DNA of 64,000 bases from Phaeacidiphilus oryzae TH49 (lineage in GTDB: Bacteria; Actinomycetota; Actinomycetes; Streptomycetales; Streptomycetaceae): the NCBI RefSeq assembly GCF_000744815.1, contig NZ_JQMQ01000005.1, positions 256,055 to 320,054 of the forward strand. The letters are read 5' to 3'. The notes under the pieces were generated by a model that made no database searches, was not told where the DNA came from, and saw only the letters and a program-made list of their open reading frames with translations. Position numbers and translations under genes: made by a program. How positions within the stretch are numbered: the stretch's first letter is position 1; each line of letters opens with the position of its first letter. Positions 17,945 through 25,280 of the stretch are shown here, piece after piece.

Positions 17945-18069
17945 GTGTGCCTCCTCCTGCCGAACCGGCAGACGCCTTCGGGGATACGGATCAAGGGGGA
18001 TCGGCAGGCGTGCTCGTATAGGATGAGACGCCGCTGGTGATGAGCAGTGGGTTCATCATGAGCGATCGT

Positions 18070-18083
18070 TTGCAACGATGCAA
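18070..18083. promoter_or_regulatory. LacI-type operator upstream of its regulator
   Basis: TTGCAACGATGCAA, an inverted repeat TTGCA-N4-TGCAA between the divergent GH2 and LacI genes. It differs by one base from the operator at 19414-19427. It probably mediates autoregulation and may repress the GH2 gene too. Confidence 0.75.
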
Positions 18084-18116
18084 GAGCCGCTTCGTCGGGC
18101 AGGAGGTGGGGCGCTG

Positions 18117-19229
18117 GTGGCCAAGGTGCGAATGCGGGACGTGGCGGAGCACGCCGGCGTCTCGGTGCGGACGGTGTCCAACGTGGTCAGCGGCTATGCG
18201 CACGTCAGCGCCGCCACCCGGGCCAAGGTGCAGCGCTCGCTGGACGAACTCGGCTACCAGATGGACTACCTGGCCCGCGGTCTTCGCTCCGGCCGCACCG
18301 GGTTCATCGCCCTGGCCGTGCCCTTCCTGGCCGAACCGTACTTCGCCGAGCTGGCCCAGGCGGTCGTCCGGGCCGCGGCCCGCCGGGGTCTGACCGTGCT
18401 GGTGGAGTCCACCGACGGCGACGCCGAGGTGGAGCGCAGGATCATCGCCGGCGGGTTGACCAACGTGGCCGACGGGGTGCTGCTCAGCGCGCTGACCGTG
18501 CCCGAGGACGCGGCTTCCGGCTCCTCCTCCGCCCCCGACTTCCCGCTGGTCCTCCTCGGCGAGCACGGCGTCGGCGACCGGTTCCCCCGGGTCGGCATCG
18601 ACAACGTCGCCGCCGCCCGCACGGTGGTGGACCACCTGCTGGAGCAGGGCTGCCGCCGGATCGTGGCGCTGGGCAGCAACGGCAGCGAGAACGGGCGGCA
18701 GCGCACCGAGGGCTACCGGGAGGCCATGGCGGCCGCCCGGATCCGCCCGGCGAACCAGCTGATCGTCCCCGTCCAGGACTGGACCCGCCGGCAGGGCCAC
18801 GAGACGGTCCGCAAGCTGCTGGACGGAGAGGGCGGACCGCTGCCGGACGGCGTCTTCGCCTACAACGACGCGCTGGCCATCGGCGCCCTGCGGGCCCTGG
18901 ACGCGGTCGGGGTGCGGGTCCCGGAGGAGATCGCGGTGGCCTCGATCGACGACGTGCAGGAGGCGGCCTACGCCCACCCGCCGCTCACCTCGGTCGCCCC
19001 TGACCTGGACGTCATCGCGGAGCGGGCGCTCACCCTGCTGGAGGAGCAGGCCGGACGCCATGGTGCGCCCGGCGGCGGGACCGGCGGGGCGGGCAACGCC
19101 GGCCAGGCGGCCCAGGCGGCCCAGGCGGCCGAGACGACCGAGGCCGAGCGGATCGGCAGCGCGCAGACGCCGGCGCCGTTCCGGCTGGTCGTCCGCGAAT
19201 CCTCGCGGCACGCACGCCGGCAGGACTGA
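18117..19229 (+). CDS. LacI-family transcriptional regulator (sugar locus)
   Basis: A 370-residue LacI/GalR repressor. The N-terminal HTH (MRDVAEHAGVSVRTVSNVVSG) and hinge helix are followed by a periplasmic-binding-like sensor domain (GFIALAVPFLAEPYF, DGVFAYNDALAIGAL, VASIDD). An Ala/Gly-rich insert near residues 320-345 precedes the end. The GTG at 18117 is chosen because AGGAGG lies 10 bases upstream and the HTH then starts close to the N-terminus. Matching TTGCA-N4-TGCAA sites in front of this gene and of the ABC operon identify its likely operator. The inducer is unknown. Confidence 0.88.
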   Translation: MAKVRMRDVAEHAGVSVRTVSNVVSGYAHVSAATRAKVQRSLDELGYQMDYLARGLRSGRTGFIALAVPFLAEPYFAELAQAVVRAAARRGLTVLVESTDGDAEVERRIIAGGLTNVADGVLLSALTVPEDAASGSSSAPDFPLVLLGEHGVGDRFPRVGIDNVAAARTVVDHLLEQGCRRIVALGSNGSENGRQRTEGYREAMAAARIRPANQLIVPVQDWTRRQGHETVRKLLDGEGGPLPDGVFAYNDALAIGALRALDAVGVRVPEEIAVASIDDVQEAAYAHPPLTSVAPDLDVIAERALTLLEEQAGRHGAPGGGTGGAGNAGQAAQAAQAAETTEAERIGSAQTPAPFRLVVRESSRHARRQD

Positions 19230-19413
19230 ACGGAACGCCCGGGGCGCGCGGCCGAGCCTCCCCTGCTCCCACGCGGCCACCGACACCGCGACACCCTGCC
19301 GCCCCCACCCCGCCACCGCGCGAACCCTCGCTTCCGCCCCCTCCCCCGCAGCCCTGCGCCCAGCCGCCGCCCTCCCCCTCGATATCAGCTGTTACACGGT
19401 TCCTTCTCGGCTA

Positions 19414-19427
19414 TTGCATCGATGCAA
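19414..19427. promoter_or_regulatory. LacI-type operator of the sugar ABC operon
   Basis: Perfect 14-bp palindrome TTGCATCGATGCAA, 59 bases before the binding-protein start. It is the near twin of 18070-18083 and the classic CG-centred shape of LacI-family sites. Confidence 0.85.
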
Positions 19428-19486
19428 ACTGTGTGCCAATGTTCCCGCCATCCGGTTCACATCGCAGTAACGAGGTGGATGCCCCC

Positions 19487-20827
19487 ATGAGCGGAACCAT
19501 GGCGCGGCGGCGGTTCCTGGGCCTAGGCGGCGGCCTCGCGCTGACCGCCGGGCTGGCGGCGTGCTCGACACCGCTGGCCTCCGGCCTGGTCGGCGCCCAG
19601 CCGAACACCGCGGATGTCATCTTCTGGAACCTGTTCACCGGCGGCGACGGCGCCAACATGGTGCTGATGGAGCAGGACTTCCGCAGGACCCACCCGGGTG
19701 TCACCGTCGAGGCCACCATCCTCGGCTGGGGCAACCCGTACTACACCAAGCTCGCACTGGCGACGGCCAGCGGCACACCGCCCGACGTGGGCATCACCCA
19801 CCTCTCCCGGCTGCCCCTCCTCGCCGCCTCCGGTCTCCTCACCCCCATCGACCGGACCGGCCTGCCCGAACTCGGCGTCACCGCGGACCACTTCACCCCG
19901 GCCGCCTGGCAGAAGGCCACCCTCGACGGCACCGTCTACGCCGCCCCGCTGGACACCCACCCCTTCGTCCTCTTCTACAACGCCGATCTGGCCCGCAAGG
20001 CCGGCCTGCTCAACGCCGCCGGCGACGGGCTGAAGCCGATGAAGGGCGCCGCGCAGTTCCTGGACGCGGTCAAGGCGATGAAGGAGGCCAGCGGCCAGTA
20101 CGGCGCGGTCATGTCGATCACCGCGGACCCCTCCACCGCCTGGCGGTACTTCAGCATGGTCTACTCCGGCCTGGCCGGACCGATCGTCACCGACTCGGGC
20201 ACACGGATCTCCATCGACGACGCGGCCATGGAGGAGTCCTTCGCCTTCGTCCAGAGCCTGACCAAGGCCGGCCTGATGCCCAAGGAGCTCAACGGCTCCG
20301 GCGCCAACGCCCTGTTCAGCACGGGGAAGGCGGGCTTCCTCTTCGACGGAGAATGGCAGATCCCCTCCTACCGGCTGGTGAAGGGCCTGAACTTCAACGT
20401 CGTCCCCTTCCCCGCGCTCCTCGGCCCCCGGCCGGTGGCCTACGCCGACTCCCACGCCCTGGTGATCCCGCACGACCCCCAGCGCTCGGCGGCCCGCACC
20501 GCCAACGCCGCCCGGTTCATCAAGAGCCTCCTCGACGACAGCGCCGTGTGGGCGCACGGCGGGCACGTCCCGGCCTGGCTGCCGACCCAGCGCAGCAAGG
20601 CGTTCCTGAGCCAGTCGCCGCAACGCAACTACGTGCAGGCCGCCTTCAACGCCCAGTACGACCCGTCCGCGTGGTACACCGGCGCGGGCTCGGACTTCCA
20701 GAACACCGTGGGAGCCACCATCATCGAGGCCCTCGGCGGCGGGATCAGTCCCCGGCACGCCACCGCCGCGATCCGCGCGGACCTCAAGCGCTACACCACC
20801 GCCCGACCGCCGGTCACGATGAAGTAG
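19487..20827 (+). CDS. sugar ABC transporter solute-binding lipoprotein (family 1)
   Basis: A 446-residue lipoprotein. The signal contains RRRFLGLGGG, so it may use the Tat route, and the lipobox is LAAC with Cys26. The mature part has family-1 features: VIFWNLFTGGDGANM, FLFDGEWQIPSY and the ALVIPHD segment. It captures a mono- or oligosaccharide for the two permeases that follow. The start at 19487 has GAGGTGG upstream; ATG 19499 is an alternative. No ATPase gene is adjacent; a shared MsiK-type ATPase is the usual solution in Streptomyces. Confidence 0.88.
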   Translation: MSGTMARRRFLGLGGGLALTAGLAACSTPLASGLVGAQPNTADVIFWNLFTGGDGANMVLMEQDFRRTHPGVTVEATILGWGNPYYTKLALATASGTPPDVGITHLSRLPLLAASGLLTPIDRTGLPELGVTADHFTPAAWQKATLDGTVYAAPLDTHPFVLFYNADLARKAGLLNAAGDGLKPMKGAAQFLDAVKAMKEASGQYGAVMSITADPSTAWRYFSMVYSGLAGPIVTDSGTRISIDDAAMEESFAFVQSLTKAGLMPKELNGSGANALFSTGKAGFLFDGEWQIPSYRLVKGLNFNVVPFPALLGPRPVAYADSHALVIPHDPQRSAARTANAARFIKSLLDDSAVWAHGGHVPAWLPTQRSKAFLSQSPQRNYVQAAFNAQYDPSAWYTGAGSDFQNTVGATIIEALGGGISPRHATAAIRADLKRYTTARPPVTMK

Positions 20828-20838
20828 GAGGCTGACCC

Positions 20839-21783
20839 ATGACGACCGTCGCCGTACCGCGATCGGCCCCCGAACCCCTCGTGCGCAGTGGACCGGCCCG
20901 GACGCCGAGATCCGAACGGCGGGCCGGGGTGCTGCTCAGCGCACCCTTCATGATCGTCTACCTGCTCTTCCTGGTCGGCCCGCTGCTGGTCGGCATCGTG
21001 CTGAGCTTCTTCAACACCACCACGGTCAAGAACGGCCTGGGCTCCTTCGTCGGCTGGTCCAACTACGCCAAGGTGTGCCAGGATCCGCTGTTCTGGCAGG
21101 CCATGTGGCACTCGGTGCTCTTCACCCTGTTCACCACCCCGCCGCTGGTCGTCCTGGCGCTGGCCGCGGCGGTGCTGGCCGGACGGATGCGGCGCGGCCG
21201 GGTCTTCTACCGGATCGCGTTCTTCGCGCCGTACGTCGTCCCCTCGTCCGTGGTCGCGCTGATCTTCCTGTGGATGTACACCCCGCAGATCGGCCTCTTC
21301 CCCAAGGTCTTCTCGGCGCTGGGACTGCCGGTGCCCGACTTCCTCGGCAGCACCCCCGGCGGCTGGACCGCCGTGGTGCTGATGACCCTCTGGTGGACCT
21401 TCGGCTTCAACTTCGTGCTGTACACCGCGGCCCTCCAGGACATCCCCGGCGACCTCTACGAGGCTGCCGCCCTGGACGGGGCGGGGCCCTGGCAGCAGAT
21501 CCGGATGATCACCGTGCCGATGCTGGCGCCGACCACCAGCCTGGTGCTGATCCTGCAGATCCTGGCCTCGCTCAAGGTCTTCGACCAGATCTACCTGCTG
21601 CTCGGCGGCGGTCCCAACCAGTCCACCCGGCCGGTCATCGAGTACATCTACGACACCGGCTTCACCTCCTACCGCGGCGGCTACGGCGCCGCGGCGACCC
21701 TCGTCTACTTCCTCATCATCGTCGCCGTCAGCGCAGCCTGGTACGGGCTGCGCAAGTGGCGCACGACCAGCAGTGCGGCCTGA
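20839..21783 (+). CDS. sugar ABC transporter permease (MalF/UgpA-like)
   Basis: A 314-residue inner-membrane subunit with about six helices and the EAA motif EAAALDGAGPWQQIRMITVPM. GGAGG lies 7 bases before the ATG and only 11 bases separate it from the binding-protein gene. It pairs with the next permease to form the channel. Confidence 0.92.
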   Translation: MTTVAVPRSAPEPLVRSGPARTPRSERRAGVLLSAPFMIVYLLFLVGPLLVGIVLSFFNTTTVKNGLGSFVGWSNYAKVCQDPLFWQAMWHSVLFTLFTTPPLVVLALAAAVLAGRMRRGRVFYRIAFFAPYVVPSSVVALIFLWMYTPQIGLFPKVFSALGLPVPDFLGSTPGGWTAVVLMTLWWTFGFNFVLYTAALQDIPGDLYEAAALDGAGPWQQIRMITVPMLAPTTSLVLILQILASLKVFDQIYLLLGGGPNQSTRPVIEYIYDTGFTSYRGGYGAAATLVYFLIIVAVSAAWYGLRKWRTTSSAA

Positions 21784-21795
21784 GCGGAGGACAGC

Positions 21796-22686
21796 GTGAC
21801 CACCACCTACACCACCGCGCCGGGCGTCGGGGCCCAGCAGGTCCAGGCCCCGCGCAGAGGCGGCGTCGACGGAGCGAAGCTCTTCAACCGCCTGTGCGCG
21901 GTCTGCCTGACGCTGTTCGCCCTGATCTGGCTGGTGCCGTTCTTCTGGGCGCTCGCCACCTCGCTGCGCTCGGACGGCTCGATCACCCAGAACCCCACCT
22001 CCCCCTTCGCCGGCGGCTGGTCCTTCCACGCGTACTCGTTCGCGGTGGGCAACTACCCGATCGGCTGGTGGTATCTGAACAGCCTGATCATCGCGACCCT
22101 CGCGGTGGTCCTCACCGTCGGCTTCTGCTCGATGGCCGGCTTCGCGCTGGTCTTCCTCCGCTTCCGCGGCCGCTCGGTGATCCTGGCGCTGGTCACGGCC
22201 GGGCTGATGCTGCCGACCGAGGCGCTGGTGCTGCCGCAGTTCGTCGAGTTCCGCGCGCTCCACCTGCTCGGCACCTACTGGGCGCTGGTGCTGCCCACGG
22301 TCGCGGCACCGGTGTCGGTCTTCGTCTTCCACGCCTTCTTCCGGTCCATCCCGACCCCGCTGATCGAGGCGGCCCGGATCGACGGGGCGAGCTGGTGGAA
22401 GGTCTACGCCTCGGTCTGCATGCCGATCAGCCGGCCCGCCGCGGCGACGGTGGCCATCCTGACCTTCATCAGCTCCTGGAACGCCTTCCTGTGGCCGCTG
22501 CTGGCGCTCAACCAGACCAAGTCGCAGACCATCCCGGTCGGCCTGGCCTCCCTGGTGAACAACAGCAACATCCAGTACGCCGAGGTGATGGCCTCCTCTG
22601 TGCTCGGGTTCCTGCCGCTGATCGCCGTCTTCCTGATCTTCCAGCGCCAGATCACCCAGGGGGTGGCCACCACCGGCATCCGCTGA
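21796..22686 (+). CDS. sugar ABC transporter permease (MalG/UgpE-like)
   Basis: A 296-residue permease with six helices and the EAA motif EAARIDGASWWKVYASVCMP. The GTG start at 21796 lies five bases after GGAGG. It is the last gene of the LacI-controlled importer operon and ends at a hairpin. Confidence 0.92.
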   Translation: MTTTYTTAPGVGAQQVQAPRRGGVDGAKLFNRLCAVCLTLFALIWLVPFFWALATSLRSDGSITQNPTSPFAGGWSFHAYSFAVGNYPIGWWYLNSLIIATLAVVLTVGFCSMAGFALVFLRFRGRSVILALVTAGLMLPTEALVLPQFVEFRALHLLGTYWALVLPTVAAPVSVFVFHAFFRSIPTPLIEAARIDGASWWKVYASVCMPISRPAAATVAILTFISSWNAFLWPLLALNQTKSQTIPVGLASLVNNSNIQYAEVMASSVLGFLPLIAVFLIFQRQITQGVATTGIR

Positions 22687-22708
22687 GCGGCGGGCCTCCG
22701 GCCGCCGC
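22687..22708. terminator. hairpin between convergent permease and GlcG genes
   Basis: Seven-bp stem GCGGCGG/CCGCCGC with an 8-base loop immediately after the permease stop. Confidence 0.5.
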
Positions 22709-22735
22709 CGCCCCGCCACCGGCATACGGCTCGCG

Positions 22736-23161
22736 TCAGGAGCCGCCGAGCTCCTCGACGGCCGCGCGCGCGAAACCGTCGTCCTGAGCGGGCGTCCCGC
22801 CGCCTACGCCGACCGCGCCGATCAGGCGGCCGTCGCGATGGAGCGGGCGTCCGCCGGCGATGAACAGCAGCGGGCGGTCGAGCGCGGTGGGCAGGGAGTG
22901 GAACGGTCCGTCCGGCTTGACCAGGTCGACCAGGTCGGCCGTCGGCGCGTCCAGCTGCAGGGCGGTGTAGGCCTTGCGGGTGCTGGTCTCCCCGGAGATC
23001 AGGACGGCGCGGTCGTCGCGGCGGAAGGCGAGGAGGTTCCCGCCGGCGTCCAGGACGGTGACGCTCACCGGGACCCCGGCCGTCTCGGCGGCCCGGCGGG
23101 CGGCTTCGATCAGTGCTTCGGCGTCGGCGGTGGCGAGGGGGGTGGTCGCGGTGGTGCTCAT
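22736..23161 (-). CDS. GlcG/HbpS-family heme-binding-like protein
   Basis: A 141-residue single-domain protein of the GlcG/HbpS family (VSVTVLDAGGNLLAFRRDD, GGRPLHRDGRLIGAVGVGGG near the C-terminus). Members bind heme or small ligands and often accompany oxidative metabolism genes. It has no signal peptide, unlike secreted HbpS, so a cytosolic role is likely. It lies downstream of the MarR and MFS genes on the same strand and may belong to that group. Confidence 0.85.
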   Translation of the reverse strand: MSTTATTPLATADAEALIEAARRAAETAGVPVSVTVLDAGGNLLAFRRDDRAVLISGETSTRKAYTALQLDAPTADLVDLVKPDGPFHSLPTALDRPLLFIAGGRPLHRDGRLIGAVGVGGGTPAQDDGFARAAVEELGGS

Positions 23162-23243
23162 GGCGGCGCTTCTCCTGTGTGGCTGGCAGAGGCAGGTGCA
23201 GGGGTAGAGGTAGGAGTGTGCAGGGGCAGGGGCCTCCTGCGGA

Positions 23244-24449
23244 TCAGTGGTGGGCGGGGACGCGGACCTCGCCCTCGGAGACGTCCGGCACCGCCGCGCT
23301 TCCGGCGGCGCGCCGCTCGAGCGCGGCGGACCAGAGGGCCAGGACGAGAGCGGCCGCGGCGAGGACCGCGCCCACCCAGTTCGGCGAGGTGTAGCCGAAC
23401 CCCGCGGCGATCACCATGCCGCCGAGCCACGCGGACAGCGCGTTCCCGAGGTTGAAGGCACCGATGTTGACCGCCGAGGCCAGCGTCGGCGCACCGTGCG
23501 CCTGGTCGAGCACCCGCTTCTGCAGCGGCGGCACGGTGGCGAACCCCAGTGCCCCGATGAGCGGGACGGTGGCCGCGGCGAGGATCTTGTCGTGAGCGGT
23601 CAGGCTGAACAGGACCAGAACGACCGCCAGTCCGCCGAGGGCGGTGAACAGCATCGGCATCAGCCTGCGGTCGGCGAACCGCCCGCCGACCAGGTTGCCC
23701 AGGAACATCCCGACCCCGAACAGCACCAGCAGCCAGGTGACGGCCCCGTCCGAGTAGCCCGCGACATGCGTCATCATCGGCGCGATATAGGTGATCGCGG
23801 CGAACACCCCGCCGAAGCCGAGGACCGTCATCGCCATCGCCAGCACCACCTGCGGATTGCGGAAGGCGCTGAGCTCCCGCCGCAGATGAGCCCCCTCGGG
23901 CCGGGGCATCGGCGGGACCAGTCTGGCGATGCCCAGCAACCCGAGGACGCCGAGTCCGGCGACGATGAAGAAGGTCGTGCGCCAGCCGGCGGCCTGCCCG
24001 ACGAAGGTACCCAGCGGCACACCGACGATGTTGGCGACGGTCAGTCCGGTGAACATCAGGGCGATGGCCCCGGCCTTCTTCTGCGGTGCGACCAGCCCGG
24101 CGGCGACCACGGACCCGATCCCGAAGAACGCGCCGTGGGCGAGGGAGGCGATCACCCGGCCGGCCAGCATCAGGCCGAAGTTCGGGGCGAGAGCGGAGAC
24201 CACGTTGCCGAGGATGAACAGACCCATCAGCAGCATCAGCATCCGCTTGCGGCCGACCCTGGTGCCGAGCACGGTCATCAGCGGCGCCCCGACGACCACA
24301 CCGAGCGCGTAGCCGCTGACCAGCAGTCCGGCGGTGGGGATGGAGACGCCGAAGTCACCGGCGATCTGCGGCAGCAGCCCCATGATCACGAATTCGGTGG
24401 TCCCGATCCCGAAGGCTCCGATGGCCAGAGCCAGGAGTGCGAGAGGCAT
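23244..24449 (-). CDS. MFS transporter, DHA1 family (AraJ/NepI-like exporter)
   Basis: A 401-residue, 12-helix major-facilitator protein. GTTEFVIMGLLPQIAGDFGVS at the start, GRKRMLMLLMGLFI in the loop 2-3 region and the C-terminal LASAVNIGAFNLGNALSAWLGG are characteristic of sugar/nucleoside/drug efflux DHA1 proteins. AGAAGG precedes the ATG. It lies behind a MarR gene and its own promoter at 24497-24536, so substrate-responsive export is likely; the substrate is unknown. Confidence 0.88.
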   Translation of the reverse strand: MPLALLALAIGAFGIGTTEFVIMGLLPQIAGDFGVSIPTAGLLVSGYALGVVVGAPLMTVLGTRVGRKRMLMLLMGLFILGNVVSALAPNFGLMLAGRVIASLAHGAFFGIGSVVAAGLVAPQKKAGAIALMFTGLTVANIVGVPLGTFVGQAAGWRTTFFIVAGLGVLGLLGIARLVPPMPRPEGAHLRRELSAFRNPQVVLAMAMTVLGFGGVFAAITYIAPMMTHVAGYSDGAVTWLLVLFGVGMFLGNLVGGRFADRRLMPMLFTALGGLAVVLVLFSLTAHDKILAAATVPLIGALGFATVPPLQKRVLDQAHGAPTLASAVNIGAFNLGNALSAWLGGMVIAAGFGYTSPNWVGAVLAAAALVLALWSAALERRAAGSAAVPDVSEGEVRVPAHH

Positions 24450-24496
24450 GGGCTCGACCCTTCTTTCCTTGCTTGAGCGTGTTCGAGCTTGCTCTC

Positions 24497-24536
24497 ACAA
24501 TAGTTGCAGACGCGCTATACATGCAAGCGCGCACTA
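24497..24536 (-). promoter_or_regulatory. promoter of the MFS gene
   Basis: Minus strand: TTGCAT (24536-24531), an 18- to 28-base AT-rich stretch with TATTGT (24502-24497). The block is unusually AT-rich and contains repeated TGCAA/TTGCA words, a plausible target for the MarR regulator. Confidence 0.4.
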
Positions 24537-24580
24537 AACCTGCCCGCACAGGTTGGGTCGGGGCGCGCCCCTCCGGGCCA

Positions 24581-25066
24581 TCACCGCCGCGCCGGGGCGG
24601 CCTCCACCGCTTCAACCGCCTCCACCGCTTCAACCGCCCTGACCAGCGGGGCCAGCGCGGGATTCCGGGCGGCCTCGTCGAGGGCCTCGTGGAGCGCGGC
24701 CTCATTGGTCGGCCGGGCCTCGGCGAGGAGCCGGCGCCCGGCCTCGGTGACGTCGGCGTAGATCCCGCGGCGATCCGTCGGGCACAGGTAGCGGGAGAGG
24801 AGACCGCGGTCTTCGAGGCGGGTGACCAGGCGGGTGGTCGCGCTCTGGCTGAGCACGACCGCGTCGGCCGCCTGCTTCATCTGCAGATGGCCGCCCTCCC
24901 CGTCGTGCTGCCGGCCGAGCACGTCAAGCAGCGCGTACTCGCGGACGCTGAGCCCGTGGCGGGACTGCAGGGCGCGCTCGACATGGGTCTCGATCCTGTC
25001 GTGCAGCAGAGAGAGGGCGCTCCAGCCGTTGGCGAAGGCGGTCAGCGCAGGATCCGTGGCGGTCAT
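24581..25066 (-). CDS. MarR-family transcriptional regulator
   Basis: A 161-residue winged-helix regulator. The HTH core (LSVREYALLDVLG, MKQAADAVVLSQSATTRLVTRLEDRGLLSR) and the wing (RRGIYADVTEAGRRLLAEA) are intact. The C-terminus is a short repeat of Val-Glu-Ala units produced by a small tandem duplication in the DNA. It precedes the MFS exporter on the same strand and probably represses it and itself through the site at 25104-25122. Confidence 0.9.
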   Translation of the reverse strand: MTATDPALTAFANGWSALSLLHDRIETHVERALQSRHGLSVREYALLDVLGRQHDGEGGHLQMKQAADAVVLSQSATTRLVTRLEDRGLLSRYLCPTDRRGIYADVTEAGRRLLAEARPTNEAALHEALDEAARNPALAPLVRAVEAVEAVEAVEAAPARR

Positions 25067-25103
25067 GGCCCCGGCCTCCTTTCTGGATGTCTGCCCTTCA
25101 GGT

Positions 25104-25122
25104 TAGTCCACTGGGTAAACTA
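25104..25122. promoter_or_regulatory. candidate MarR operator
   Basis: TAGTCCACTGGGTAAACTA, an imperfect 19-bp inverted repeat (TAGT..AC / GT..ACTA) 38 bases upstream of the MarR start, in the size range of MarR sites. Confidence 0.5.
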
Positions 25123-25213
25123 TCGGCGTATGCATATATAACGCCCCCGCAAGCACTGGGATGAGAGCGCGACCGTAGCCGGCGTCGGCGTCCGCCTCGC
25201 CGGACATCGGAAA

Positions 25214-25260
25214 CGGCTCGCGCCCACCGCCCGGTGTGCCGGGGCGGTGGGCGCGAGCCG
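25214..25260 (-). terminator. terminator of the PA14-GH2 gene
   Basis: A 19-bp perfect stem (25214-25232 with 25242-25260) and a 9-base loop, 20 bases past the GH2 stop. Confidence 0.85.
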
Positions 25261-25280
25261 TGGGCGCGGGTGAGTCCGCG

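Noticed and set aside
20791-22725. Long minus-strand open frame opposite the sugar permeases (similar mirrors lie opposite many genes)
   Set aside because: Its composition (Gln/Asp/Arg/Gly-rich) is the mirror of membrane-protein codons; the plus-strand permeases have clear motifs and ribosome-binding sites.
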